Source: Zymoseptoria tritici IPO323
Lineage: Eukaryota; Ascomycota; Dothideomycetes; Mycosphaerellales; Mycosphaerellaceae
Length of the DNA stretch: 64,000 nt
Assembly (NCBI RefSeq): GCF_000219625.1
Contig: NC_018218.1
Coordinates: 5,456,001 to 5,520,000 of the forward strand
Reading direction: 5' to 3'
The notes under the pieces were generated by a model that ran no database searches, was not told where the DNA came from, and worked only from the letters and a program-made list of their open reading frames with translations. Each line of letters starts with the position of its first letter. Position 1 is the stretch's first letter. The translations under genes were made by a program, and so were the position numbers. Positions 33,251 through 44,367 of the stretch are shown one piece after another.

Positions 33251-34433
33251 TCAGACCGCCGTGGCGGGCTCCCCAGTTCGCGATGCGGTGCCATGCCCGG
33301 TCGTGGATCTGAACCTGTCTCTAAAATGATGACTGCTCAGGTCGTGGTCTCCTCCAGAGTCTGCTCCCGGATTGGCAGTCTACAGTCATGTGAGTGAATG
33401 CATCCGAGCACAATCTATGGCGACTCACCTCGTATTCCAGGACCTTGATAAACTTATAGAAGCCCGAAGCCAGAAGAGATCCCATCAATGGTCCAATCCA
33501 GTAAATCCTGGCAATCCGAGGTGAATAAGTCAGCTATGGTCTAGACGAATGAGGAATCGATACAAAGCGAGACCGGTCGGAGTTCCCGTCGAACAATCTC
33601 GCGTCACTACAGGTCTAGTACTCACCAATGGTATTTCGCAAAGTTGTGATTGACAACTGCTGGACCAAAGGATCGTGCTGGATTCAAGCTGCCACCAGTG
33701 AAGAAGACTCCCGTGAGCTCTGCGATGAAGAGCGACAAACCGATGCCAATCTGCACGTCCACGAAGTCAGCATACCCTGGTTCCGCCTGTATCTGCAGTG
33801 CTCTTACAGGTGCAATGAACGTTGACTTGTGCTTCTCCGCCGCCAACATGATGATCGTGAAGACCAGCTCGGCCGTCAAGATCATCTCCAGGAACACTCC
33901 TTGAGCAACACTCGTTCCGCCTCCCAGCGTCGTTTCAGCGGCCAGCGGACCTGGCAGCATGCACGAAATCAATGCGGCGGCGGTGATGCCTCCCAAGACC
34001 TGGGAGATACCAAGCAAGACGCCTCTAACCCAAGGCACCGCACCGATGAGGCACAGTCCGAGGGTGACGGCTGGGTTGAACAAGCCTCCGCTGATGCGGA
34101 AGAAAACCCAGACATTTACCGCGAGGGAGAAGCCGAAGCAGAGCGAGATGTACAATAGCTGTTGGATCTTGCCGTCTGCTCCGGGGTTTACGGGAAGGTT
34201 GTTGACGACTTGGGTGCCGCCGAGGGCGAAGAAGAGGAAGAGAATGGTGCCGATGAACTCGCCGCACATGGCCTGTTTGCTCAACATGTCAGCTCCCAAT
34301 CTGACGGAGGAGAATTGCCGACTGGACTCACGACGAAATGATTGCGAGCATTGTCCGGGAGCCGTCGAGCGAGTGGCAGTGGATGAGCTTGGCTCTCGCC
34401 TTGGTCGACGACTTTACTGATTGGATCTGCCAT
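33251..34433 (-). CDS. Aquaporin (MIP family)
   Basis: Exons 34433-34332, 34272-33626, 33507-33429 and 33379-33251 give 318 residues. All junctions are GT...AG and the first intron has a GCTGACAT branch site. The start MADPISKVVD is followed by six membrane spans. Both pore motifs are intact: FNPAVT after span 2 and LNPARSFGPAV after span 5. The last span is built across two splices (HWIYWIGPLMGSLLASGFYKF). The absence of an Asp after the second NPA-Arg motif points to a water channel rather than a glycerol facilitator. The hydrophilic tail is Asp/Ser/His-rich. It probably lies in the plasma membrane. Confidence 0.93.
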
Positions 34434-35493
34434 CGATGCTCTGGCTTCATGGAGCGGTGCCTGTCACAAGATCCGTGTTCGAAGACGGAGGGAGTGCTCT
34501 CCTATATGCAAAGGGATATCGATGATCACCAGCAGTGTGTACCGAATTCTGGGTGAAGGCCAGGTCATCAGGTCCTCCTCAGGTTGCTCCGTGGGTATCA
34601 CTGCTCCGTTGGCTGGTTCGCTGACATACAATCGACATGGCGTTGTGTATATCAACATCTTGGAAACTTCATCTATTGGGCTGTCTATACACCCTCAGGT
34701 CCTTGAGGCTGCGGTGTTATGCTATTGCGGTTTCTCCTTGGTCTGAGAATGTGGTGGAAATGGTCACAGCTCAACATCCCGTCTTTGCACGCCTTTTCCA
34801 TACGACATCCAGCTCGTTCCCAAAGCTCGCGAGTCCTGCGAGACGTGGAAGAGGCACATGGGAACTTGACATCGGCACGAACGGCGATATCGACGTCTCA
34901 CAAAGATTCACTTGGAAGTTGCGCTAGGCCCAAGGTAGCAGGTGTGTGGAACCGTGAAAGCCCACGACACTTCCGACAGCGCATAGGTGCAACACTGCGT
35001 GGTACCCTGCGTGCGACACCGGTTTTTTGCGGCTTATTTGTTTGAGCGCAGCGTAAGTGGAGTTGACACGGACCTTCGCGACGACAGTCGGTAGCCAGCC
35101 AGCGTGGGGGTTGACGGGTCACGTCGTGCTCAGCGCGGTCGCAAGGATATCAGTGGTATATATACCGATAGGGAGGCTCCTCCTCAACTTGCCTTGATCG
35201 GCTGTATAGCTAAACAATCAACATCGGGCAGTACTCTATTCTTGAAGCACTGTATATGTGCCAACTGTGGTCCTCCCTAACTCCTGCTGTGCTTCTCACG
35301 CCGCACTTTGATCACTTCTCAGACTTTTTTCGTAAGCAGCAGTGGCGGACAAATTGCATGTCGATCGTGTCGACTTCCACATCCGGCATATCGTAGTTCC
35401 GACGAAGGGCGTGCCAGTCATCCGTCTTGTCCGTATCGGCTTTGCTCCGAGTGACTCAAGCGCATCGATCGCGCATCATCTACCCGAATCATT
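34434..35493. other. Intergenic, aquaporin promoter
   Basis: About 1 kb with no supported gene. A perfect 12-bp palindrome GGTATATATACC lies at 35155-35166, a TATA-like site without a recognisable gene on either side at the usual distance. Confidence 0.45.
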
Positions 35494-36229
35494 TCAAGTG
35501 CCACCCATAGTCTCGTCCTCAGCGCCTGCTGTGGCATCTGCCTCCTCGACACCTTCACCATTCCACCACAATTCCGGTCCAAGCCCTGAGTTCATCATTG
35601 AGCCTCTGATGAGGTAAGGCGGCATCCTCCGTGCCTGGTCTTCTTCCTCCTGAGTTTCATACGCCTGCGATCTCAGCGCATCAGGCGAGATGTCATGCCA
35701 CTGCTCCTCCTCGATGCGCATCAGACAGCTCTCCGCATTGTCGAAGAAGAATTCATTGAACTCTCCTTCCTCATTCGGTGCGCGCCACACGAATGCCCAA
35801 GTTCCGCTTTCATCTTTATCCCAGGATGTGTTGTCGAACAGAGTTTCCGGTGGCACGACGAGGTCTTCGTAAAAGTCCACGGAGAGGTAGATTCCGGTCG
35901 GATTTGACTGCGTGATTGTTGCTCGGATGATCTCGCCTTTGAAGGGTCGGAAGACGATGAGACGGAAGTCTACGTTGACATTGACAATTCCAGTCCCGTG
36001 CCCGATCAGTCCTTCGGATGTTGAGACCAGGGAGTGAAATCCGAGACACAGGCCAACTTTATGGATCACCTTGTCGGCATATTTGGTGTTGATGAAGTCC
36101 TCGATTGCGCGAAAACTAGGCTTGGAGAAGTCTTTTGGAGGGATCTGAACTACGTCCGCGACCGTCACCTTTGTGCTGATTAGCAGACGTCGCGGGTAGT
36201 GCGTGTCGTGCGCATACAAGTGTGAACAT
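35494..36229 (-). CDS. RPC25: RNA polymerase III subunit Rpc25 (RPC8)
   Basis: Exon 1 is only 12 nt (36229-36218, MFTL) and joins across a 49-nt intron (GTATGC...CACAAAG, branch CTGCTAAT) to exon 2, 36168-35494; total 228 residues. The joined N-terminus MFTLVTVADVVQIPPKDF lines up without gaps with the family pattern MFxLxxxxDxVxIPPxxF. It continues AIEDFINTKYADKVIHKVGLC, the Rpb7-N domain, then an S1-type OB domain (RPFKGEIIRATITQSNPTG). The C-terminus is acidic. Rpc25 forms the stalk of RNA polymerase III with Rpc17 and is needed for initiation in the nucleus. It is divergent to the NUFIP-like gene. Confidence 0.94.
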
Positions 36230-36573
36230 TCTGACTCTTGCCTCGAAGCCCTTTCTTGCTATCGATCTTTTGTCTTTGAGCTTTGTTGTAGGAATGGATC
36301 CAGTGTGCTCATGATGAACGGAAGAAGGTCGGTCGCGGAATGTTAGGAGTGTCGCATGTTGAAGTTGTGGTCGCAGATGAGATGCCTTTTCACTTATTCA
36401 TCGCAGCGGCTGGATTTTCAGCAGCCAATCGGAAGGCTTAGCGAGCCCCACTTTTGCCCATATACGTGGATCTCGAGGAGGGAAGATCTCGAACTTTTCG
36501 GACAACAACACCAAAGATCATCATGGTTGCAAGAATACCCACCAAGCGATTCTGGAACATATGGACTTAAGCC
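36230..36573. promoter_or_regulatory. Head-to-head promoter region, RPC25 / NUFIP-like
   Basis: 344 bp between two outward-facing start codons. No element stands out. Confidence 0.4.
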
Positions 36574-38175
36574 ATGAGTGGGTTTCAGTTCCCTCCGCCT
36601 CCTCCGCCGCCGCCGAGGAGCCTGCCGAATTTTGAGGATCAATACAGCAACGCTGATCCGAGCCGTGGACGTGGAAGAGGCAGAGGCAGAGGCCGCGGAG
36701 GGAACGATGGTCGCGGTCGAGGCTCCCGAGGCGGAAGGGGCGGTAGTAGCAGTAATCGTGGGAGCAATCAGCAAAACTCTTCGATGAACTCTCGCCCTCG
36801 CAGCGACAATCCCGCAGTATCACTTCCGCAATATGGATCTCGCCTTCCCAATCCGATATTTCCGCCCTCATCAATACCACCATCAATACCTCCTGGCTCG
36901 TATGTAAATCCTGCCTTCCAGTTCGGCGGTCTGGGCCTCAACCTGCCCTCGGAGTCTCCTCAAAGGACTTTCGCCGGACACAAGAGAAAACTGGATGCCC
37001 TTCGAGAGCCAAAGCCTGTAGAAAGTCCCAACACGCCTGTCGCACCGTCTGTGCCAAGTTTTGGAGCGCCGATCGTCCCCCTCAAGATCGATCGCTCTTC
37101 AGCTCTCCCCAGCAACGCTGGGCCGCCAAAGAAGCGAACGACAAACGTGCTGGGTCTGACACCTGCTGGCGAACAGCAGTACTCGTCTTCCGAAAGCGAC
37201 CATGAAGATGATGAAGTCGATGAGGAAGCCATGTTCGCTGAGCTGGGCACTACCTTGACATTCGAGCACAATGGGACGGTACTGTCACTCAACTCAGCTG
37301 CGGATCTCGCGAAGTGGAAGAAGGAGAGATCAAAGAACTTTCCAACCAAAGCTCGGACGGCTATGAAGATGGATGAGAAGCGTCAAATCGGAGGAGAAAG
37401 AAGACGACTTCTGGTACAGGCCAGTGACGCCCTACGAGAGGCTAGGAGACCAAAGAAGCAGCCACGAAAGCCAAAGGTTCAACCGGAGGTGATGAAACCG
37501 TCAGTCGAACGCATATCGGAGACGAAGCTGGAGAAGGCGAAGAGAGAGCTATCAACGCAGGCGGACAGACTTGAAGAGTTGCGGAAGAAAGTGGCAAAAA
37601 GCGAGGCGCTTGCAGTCCAGCTGAAGGCACAGAAGGCAGCAAGAGAAATCTCTCAGGCAAATCCGCCTGAAGCGGTCGCAGAAGCGGAAGACCGAGAAGA
37701 GAAGGAGGGCAATAGTCCCGCTCAAGATAACAACGACGATGAAGATGCCAACTCATCGTCCTCGGAGTCATCGGTCATCAGCTCCGACTCCTCCGATAGC
37801 TCGGACGACGACGACGAACCTCCCGAGCAGATCTCCTCAAAACCACTTCCGGTGACATCCGGCACAAAGCAACCGCTCTGTACCTACTACGTTGCAAGCG
37901 GACAATGCAGGGATGGTGATGCTTGCAGATTTCGGCACGAGCTGCCAGAGCGAGGCACCGGACAAGCGTATCGCGAGTCTCAAGACCACCAGCAACAGCA
38001 GCGGCGGCAACCAAAACGCGATCCGCACGCTCCGCCCGAGCTGGCCACGATCGATCGGAAGACCATCTTTCAGCGCATGATGGAGCAGGAGCACGGAGGG
38101 GAAGATCAGCTGGCGCTACAGGTTATCAAGTATCTGGGAAGGATGAACTTCTTTGCAGAGAAACATCAGGCGTGA
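36574..38175 (+). CDS. NUFIP/Rsa1-like snoRNP assembly factor with CCCH zinc finger
   Basis: A single exon of 533 residues. It starts MSGFQFPPPPPPPP, followed by an RG/RGG-rich block (about 29-60) typical of RNA-binding proteins. Residues about 235-270 hold LSLNSAADLAKWKKERSKNF followed by PTKAR, the W-xxERxKxFPTK signature of NUFIP1. Coiled, Lys-rich sequence and an acidic Ser/Asp run follow. One CCCH zinc finger is at residues 436-454 (C-x8-C-x5-C-x3-H). The C-terminal RKTIFQRMMEQE...YLGRMNFF is conserved in fungal members. NUFIP1/Rsa1 acts with Snu13 and the R2TP complex in building box C/D snoRNPs in the nucleus. The function is by homology. Confidence 0.86.
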   Translation: MSGFQFPPPPPPPPRSLPNFEDQYSNADPSRGRGRGRGRGRGGNDGRGRGSRGGRGGSSSNRGSNQQNSSMNSRPRSDNPAVSLPQYGSRLPNPIFPPSSIPPSIPPGSYVNPAFQFGGLGLNLPSESPQRTFAGHKRKLDALREPKPVESPNTPVAPSVPSFGAPIVPLKIDRSSALPSNAGPPKKRTTNVLGLTPAGEQQYSSSESDHEDDEVDEEAMFAELGTTLTFEHNGTVLSLNSAADLAKWKKERSKNFPTKARTAMKMDEKRQIGGERRRLLVQASDALREARRPKKQPRKPKVQPEVMKPSVERISETKLEKAKRELSTQADRLEELRKKVAKSEALAVQLKAQKAAREISQANPPEAVAEAEDREEKEGNSPAQDNNDDEDANSSSSESSVISSDSSDSSDDDDEPPEQISSKPLPVTSGTKQPLCTYYVASGQCRDGDACRFRHELPERGTGQAYRESQDHQQQQRRQPKRDPHAPPELATIDRKTIFQRMMEQEHGGEDQLALQVIKYLGRMNFFAEKHQA

Positions 38176-38471
38176 ATGTGGATGCTGGAGAGACAAGATT
38201 TGGATTCGTGTGCTCCAAGTACAGCTTTGTCAAATGCTCGCAAGTCGAACCTTGGCTTGTGAAACCAGCTTTGCCAAAACAACGTCTGTGAAAGCCGCGC
38301 ACTCAACCTTGGGGTAAAGCCCAATGACTGGTTCCCGATGAAATCGCTCCAAAGGTCACAATCGCCGTCCGTCGTACTTGTTCCTTCTTAACCCTCCCGC
38401 AATGCATTTGTCCCGAAAGCAAAAGCCTGGTATGCTGTCCAAACCCAGCAGACGTCCATAATGACAAAGTC

Positions 38472-38954
38472 TTAGTCCATCGCGGGTTCCTCCTTCACTC
38501 CTTCCTCGATCTTGTGGGAATCCTCGCGCTTAGAGCGCTTCGATGGACTCTCGTTGTCATCTTCGTCCTCGCCATTGGCATCCGCGTCAGCCACCTCGGC
38601 CTGGGCTTTGCGGCCTAGTAGCACATGTCAGTAATTGAAGTATGACCAGGCATCATTAATATGCTTACCGCGCTTCTTGCCACCGGTGGACTTTGGAGTG
38701 GTGGCGGCGGCAGCCTTGGTCTTCTTCAGCGGTGTAGCGGTGTCAAGGTTGGCCCGGTTCTCGTTGATCTCTTTGGCGCGGGCCTTCGCGGCACGGAACC
38801 AGTGCTCGTAACCGCTCACGGTCTTGGTGTTTTCGACGGCCTTCATGAGAGCGAAGGTGGGGTTGCTCAGGGTACTGCCTTTTTCGAGCAGCGCAGCGAT
38901 GACGCAGCTCATCTGCTCGAAGGTAAAGACTTGTTCGGAATTCTTGGATGCCAT
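38472..38954 (-). CDS. Small unknown, probably nuclear protein
   Basis: Exons 38954-38669 and 38614-38472 give 142 residues. The intron (54 nt, GTAAGC...CTACTAG) contains CTGACATG. A second, 53-nt intron probably lies in the 5' leader (39029-38977, GTAAGT...TTAACCAG). Residues 1-60 look folded: SEQVFTFEQMSCVIAALLEKG, then FALMKAVENTKTVSGYEHWF with RAAKARAKEI after it. The rest is Lys/Ala/Thr-rich (PLKKTKAAAATTPKSTGGKK) and then acidic, with PSKRSKRE like a nuclear localisation signal and a VKEEP ending. I do not recognise the family. Confidence 0.78.
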
Positions 38955-39505
38955 GTTGGATGTGCGGTGGTATGATCTGGTTAACAGAATGTCAGTGATC
39001 GAGTGCTGAGGAAGGCTGACTCGACTTACGAGGAGATTGGGGGTTGGACTGCTTCGTTGTCCCGGTGGTGGATGATTGTGGTGTCGACGTCGTTGTGGAA
39101 GAAGATGGAAAGGAGCAAACGCGGCGAGCTTTGGAGACCGGACAGAGCTCGCACGGTCCAGGCAGCGCTGCGCAGCTAGCCAATGAACGTACGGCGACGA
39201 GGTGAATCACAGGACAAACGAAAGTAAGCTAAGAGAGCGGAAGTGAGCTATGTCCACCGGTGAAGTGCTGTCATATTGCATGCACGGCCCGCTATGATCA
39301 TTTTGGCGTCTCACATCCTTCACTTTCTGTCCACTTTCGACCGGATCTTCACATGCGAGCTCGCGCTCCTTCCCGATTCGGACGTCAGGGAACACAGTCC
39401 TAGAATCTCGCTTGCGGGGCTTCCGTTTGTCCGACTTGCCAATCCGTTGCACACACCCAGCATCCAACCAAGGGCAAGTTGCGCCCGCTCCCACTCCTGC
39501 GCTCC
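38955..39505. other. Leader and promoter of the small unknown gene
   Basis: It contains the predicted leader intron (39029-38977). The rest has no supported gene and meets the stop codon of the hydrolase gene at 39506. Confidence 0.45.
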
Positions 39506-40972
39506 TCACAGCTTCGACACCTTCTGCACATAACCCATCTTCAGCTCACTAGCCCAATTCGAAGTGATCATCTTCTTGTACTTCTCATCCATCTGCGGCT
39601 TCATCTGCTTCGGCACTTTACTCCACTCCCTGTTATGCTCCTCCTCAAGCCTCCTGTATCTCTCGATCTCGGGAACAATCCACTCAGTCGCAGTATCTGC
39701 AGTCCGACCAACGACCTCCATGGGGATCAGATGCCCGATATCCTGAAACGTGACCTCCTTCACTCGACCTTTCTTCGCGCCGCCGGAGCCGCCGGGTCCG
39801 ATACCGGTGCTGGCCATCTTGTCCGCTTTCAGCATGGGAGTGGAAACGTCTGACTTGCCGCCGAAGAGATACAAGACGCTTGGCCGAACGAATGGCAGAC
39901 GTGCGTGGGTTGCTACTGGTTCTGGTCTGTAGAATGGGGAGTTGGGACCTGTAGCTGGATCGACGTCGATGTGGGTGATGGGGTTGGCATTGTTGGAAGG
40001 ATCCGGGTATTCTGATGTTGGGAAATTGGCCCGGAGGAAAGTCAAGACTTCTTGGTGTTTTGTCGTTTTTAGCGTCACCTCCGTCTCTGTGTTCTTGTCG
40101 GGTGTGACGGAGGCAGTACTTGGATCTGCCGAGACTACCGGGATCGTCGTCTTTGCTGTCTGCGATCCAGGATGGATCAGAGTGGGAAGCTCGCGCAGAC
40201 CGTGTTCGATCCACTTGTCGAAAACCCGAGGATCCCAAGCTTGGTAGAATTTGGAGCGTCCGAACGCAGCTCTGGCATCTTTACGGCTCGGCCATCGATC
40301 TCGTCGGACAGTAGAAGCTCCCGCGATTCCAGAACTTCCCTCTGTGGCTTGTAGTCGTTGTGCTACGGGGTCGATCATCACCAGCGTTGTGAACAGTCGT
40401 GGGTGCATTAGTGACAAGTTGATGAGATGGTTGCCACCCGCACTGTGTCCTATGCCAATCAAAGGCCGCTTCATGTGTTTCCGGAAGTGGTTGACCATGA
40501 GGAATAGATCCCTGGGATGGTCGAACCAGGATGCTATCGCAACGTCAATAAAAAGCCAGCGGCCATAACAGGTTGAACGTACGATCATTTCCCAGTTTGT
40601 GCTCGTTCAGTACTCCAGATTGACCCTGATGCGAGACGTCCGCTATCCAGACACTCCGGATCTTGACATTTTGCGCCTTTAGTCTTTCGTAGAGATCGTC
40701 CCAGAGAGGCTCGTACAGTTCCTGAACTGCGTTAGTTTGTGCCACGCAATCATTCCCCTGCCATGCAAGTAAGATACCTTCGGAAAGCCATTCGCGTGCG
40801 CGCCAATCACAGTCACATCGCCTTCGTCTTCATGCGTGGAGTCTATTGGTATATATTGCTTGATTGCGATGTGCAGGACGGCTTCCTGATCATCTGCCGT
40901 TCCTCTTGCGTAGTCCCTGATGTGAGAGGCAGGAAGTGTATGTTCTTTTATGCGGAAACGTGCGGTCGCCAT
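39506..40972 (-). CDS. Peroxisomal alpha/beta hydrolase (Lpx1/Akt2-like)
   Basis: Exons 40972-40778, 40721-40583 and 40533-39506 give 453 residues. Exon 1 carries VTVIGAHANGFPK, which splices to ELYEPLWDDLYE; exon 2 ends LGND, which splices to PSWFDHPRDL, both typical of this fungal hydrolase group. The nucleophile is in GIGHSAGG (Ser about 142). A later HLIPME supplies the probable catalytic His. The protein ends VSKL: SKL is a perfect type 1 peroxisomal targeting signal. Relatives include yeast Lpx1, a peroxisomal lipase, and Alternaria Akt2-type hydrolases. Substrate cannot be named; a lipid or ester is likely. It faces a Baeyer-Villiger-type monooxygenase gene across 482 bp, so hydrolysis of the ester made by that enzyme is an attractive role. 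Confidence 0.87.
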
Positions 40973-41454
40973 GTCTTGTGTGTCTGAGAAGGTGTGAGAA
41001 GGAAGAAGATTGTTCCGAGATGTAAATGACTCCTATGAACGACGCTGGGAATTAGTGAAAGCAATGTGTTCAAAGACCAGGACGTGAAGTCAACAGCCGG
41101 GATGCAGACCGAGGTTGCCGAAGCTCAGGCTGCTCCGGCAGTCAAGTCGGCGGACGACTTCACCGCGATGTGATTTGTCTTGCCTCAGGTCCCCTTACAC
41201 TGTACACTGTTGACTTTATACTACGGCGTGTGAATACTTGTGACTTTGGAGGTGTTCATCTCCTTGCAAAGCTAACGTTTGGATTGAAATACATCGAAGC
41301 CCCACCATGATCCGTGAGCTTCATAGCCGTTGTAGCCGATGTCGCGGGGAGCAGGGCGTACCTACGACAGAATGGACGTATATTACGCGTTGACCGCCTT
41401 TCAAGTCCTCTTTTTGCACATCCGAAGTTGCTACATTGCCCACGTTCACTGGTC
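40973..41454. promoter_or_regulatory. Head-to-head region, hydrolase / monooxygenase
   Basis: 482 bp between two outward-facing start codons of metabolically related genes. No coding sequence is supported. A shared activator site would be expected here but I cannot name one. Confidence 0.4.
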
Positions 41455-43322
41455 ATGATGGTACATTCTGGCGGAAAGGAAGATGGAATACTCAAAGGCG
41501 ATGCACCAAGCGATCTGGAAGCAGAGCGGAATGAAGCGAATGGTACGAATGGAATTCCGCCTGCGAGCGCACATCCTCGTTCAGAGTACATCGAGCGGAT
41601 AAGCGTTCCCCTCAACGACGTTCCAGCTTTCACGCCGACGAAGAAGCTGCGATGCGCAATCATTGGGGCTGGCTTTTCAGGTATGATGATGGCCCACAAG
41701 CTGCAGTATAAGTACGCCGAAGAGCTTGGTAAACTTCTCGACTTCGTTATATACGAAGCACGATCTACCGTCGGAGGGACCTGGGACGCTAACACTTACC
41801 GTAAGCATACATCTTCACGGCTGAAAGATCTGGTCGCAGCTGACATTGGACAGCCGGCGTGCGATGTGACGTGCCGTCTGCTATTTATTGTTTTCCGTTT
41901 GAGCCATATCCAGAGTGGTCGCATTTCTTCTCTAGGGGCGAGCAAATCCAGGAGTACTTCCAGATGGCAGTTAAGAAGTGGAAGCTGGATGAGCATATCC
42001 TGTTTAATCACCGAGTCCAGGATGCCACGTGGATCGAAGCCAAGGCACAGTGGAAGCTGGTCGTCCAGCACGAAGGCCGCGAAATCGTGGATCATGTCGA
42101 TATTCTGATATCGGCGCGCGGTTTTCTCTCAAGCTGGCACTGGCCCGAAATTTCCGGCATTCACGACTTCGCCGGGAAGAAGGTTCACAGCGCAGATTGG
42201 GATCACTCTTTCGACTATTCCCACAAGAGGATTGCCGTGATAGGGAATGGCTCATCGGGCATACAGATCTTGCCTGAAATGGCAAAGCTTGAGGGCAGCG
42301 AAGTCATTAGCTTTCAGAGAAGTCCGACATGGATCGTATCGAGGCATGCGCCTGCACGGTTGCTGGGCAGAGACGATCCGGATCCGAACCCAGCGTATAC
42401 GGAAGAGGACAAAGCGAAGTTCCGAGACCCAGAAGAAATGAGGAAGTACCGCAAGGCTGTCCAAGCAGGCGTAAACAAGGGCTTCAAGCTGTTCGTAAAG
42501 GGCTCCGACTACAATTCCGAAATGACAACGTTCGCCACGAAGCAAATGTCGGAAAAGCTCAACAACGATACTGAATTGTGCGAGAAGCTGATTCCAAAGT
42601 ACGAGTTGGGCTGTCGCAGAATCACTCCTGGAACTGGCTATCTCGAAGCTTTCACGCAGTCGAATGTGAAGCTGGAGAACAACGAGATCTCACACATCTC
42701 AGCCAAGGGCATACACACAAAGAAGGGCGAGTTCCACAAGCTCGATGTGATCGTCTGCGCCACAGGCTTCGACATCAGCCAAGTTCCGAACTTCCCGTTG
42801 ATCGGCCGAGATGGAGTCAGCCTTGCAGAGAAGTGGAAGGATGAGCCGGAGAGCTATATGTCGCTTGCCTGCCCCGATATGCCAAACTTGTTCTTTTTCA
42901 CGGGACCCAACGCTACAGTAGGCCATGGTTCGCTCATCTTCAGCCTGGACTGGTCTGCCGAGTGGATGATTCGTTGGATCCAGAAGATGGCATACGAGGA
43001 TATCGCATCGATAGCGCCGAAGCAGGATGTGGTCGATGAGTTTGTCCGATATGGAGACCAGATCCACAAGACATTGACGTGGACGGGAGGTTGTCGGTCG
43101 TGGTACAAGGCAAACCGCGTCAACGGTAGAGTCACTGCGACGTTTGCCGGATCTGCCATATTGTACGAGAAGCTGGTGAACGGCAGGCTCCGTCCGGAAG
43201 ACTTTGAGATCCGCTATCGCAGTGCCAATCGCTGGCGGTTCCTCGGGAACGGCTTCACCGATTACGAGCTCCAGGAGGACAACGATCTCAGCTATTACGT
43301 CCCAGAGGTCGGTGAAATATAG
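41455..43322 (+). CDS. FAD/NADPH monooxygenase, Baeyer-Villiger type
   Basis: Exons 41455-41800 and 41854-43322 give 604 residues. Two adjacent ATGs (41455, 41458) open the frame; the ORF upstream begins at GTG. The FAD-binding GAGFSG is at about 71-76 and is followed by IYEARSTVGGTWDANTYPG across the splice, as in class B flavoprotein monooxygenases. The Baeyer-Villiger fingerprint F-x-G-x3-H-x3-W-D is at about 221-232 (FAGKKVHSADWD). The NADPH-binding GNGSSG is at about 246-251, and CATGFD closes the second Rossmann part. These enzymes insert oxygen beside a ketone carbonyl to give an ester or lactone. No peroxisomal signal is visible at its C-terminus (VGEI). Substrate unknown. Confidence 0.92.
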
Positions 43323-43545
43323 CGAGCCGAATCGATGTCTCTGTCTTCGCTTCTCTGCTTTTCCGATCAATGCTCGCTTGTATCGGCAGGCAGCATGACA
43401 CATGAGCCTTAGCTCGAGTCCCTTCGCGAAGCCGTGCAGCTATGCTGTCTTTCGAAGAGCTTCGGCTGCAAGGGCTCGCTAGAATACTCGCCAGTATTCT
43501 TAAGCTTCTGGTCGTAGGCGTGTTCCATCTCTGATAGCTGGCCGC

Positions 43546-44175
43546 TCAGAAGAACTTGATACCGGCGCTCTCCTCCTGACCAAAGATTTGACCCTTCCCT
43601 CGCTTCACCAGCACAGCCAGGACTTTCCGTAGCAAAGTCTCGTCAATGTCCTTCCACTCTTTGCCCTGCACTGCATCACCTTCCCTCAGCTCGTAGATTG
43701 TAAGCACGGTGCCCTTTTGACCAGTATCATCGATCCAGCTGTAGATGGTGTCCGCCCACTCGGCTGGTGTCTTCCAGTAGATATAGCAGGTACTACTTTG
43801 CTCGCCCCGCCCTGTCGATGGAATCCATTCAATGCGAGGTCCATTCTCGGGTTTGCTCATGTAGTCGAGGACCGTGCGAACGTCGGCGGACTTCAGGGAG
43901 CGTTTGATGCTGGCGTTTCCAAACAGATCGGCGGGCGGCGAGGATAGAGACAGCCGAAAGATTCGCTGCTGGGCGCAGTACGACGTGATGATGCTAGACC
44001 AAAGCTCGAGCTGGCGTGCACGCGTGGTGAGGTTTGGCTGGAGTGTATAGAAAGGCGGGTACTTCTTGATCGAGGCGAAGTCGGTGGTATCGGGAGCTCC
44101 GCTGTCAACAGGCTTCTGCTCAGATGCCATGGACGGTCCTGAGATTGACAGCCCTGCGAGGGATTGTTCGGCCAT
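43546..44175 (-). CDS. VPS25: ESCRT-II subunit Vps25
   Basis: A single exon of 209 residues, ATG at 44175. After about 35 variable residues the family core begins: KKYPPFYTLQPNLTTRARQLELW, the PPFY segment that contacts the other ESCRT-II subunits. Two winged-helix domains follow, with IFRLSL, TVLDYM, EWI and a C-terminal WADTIYSWIDDTGQKGTVLTIYEL. ESCRT-II sorts ubiquitinated membrane proteins into multivesicular bodies at endosomes. It is divergent to the complex I subunit across 192 bp. Confidence 0.94.
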   Translation of the reverse strand: MAEQSLAGLSISGPSMASEQKPVDSGAPDTTDFASIKKYPPFYTLQPNLTTRARQLELWSSIITSYCAQQRIFRLSLSSPPADLFGNASIKRSLKSADVRTVLDYMSKPENGPRIEWIPSTGRGEQSSTCYIYWKTPAEWADTIYSWIDDTGQKGTVLTIYELREGDAVQGKEWKDIDETLLRKVLAVLVKRGKGQIFGQEESAGIKFF

Positions 44176-44367
44176 GGTGACTATTGGAGTTGGAGATGTC
44201 GAATTGGGGAATGTTCAAAGTGCTGTTCAAGCCTCCAATCAATGCCCATCAAAACGACCCGCTAAGTTTTGATGGGAATCCCCGATCGGGTTTCGTGCGC
44301 TAACCTCACTTCCGACTTCAGTCGTCTAGCCATTGCGCATGCGCTGTACACACACATACCACCCACG
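44176..44367. promoter_or_regulatory. Compact bidirectional promoter, VPS25 / complex I subunit
   Basis: 192 bp between outward-facing start codons of an endosomal and a mitochondrial gene. Confidence 0.45.
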
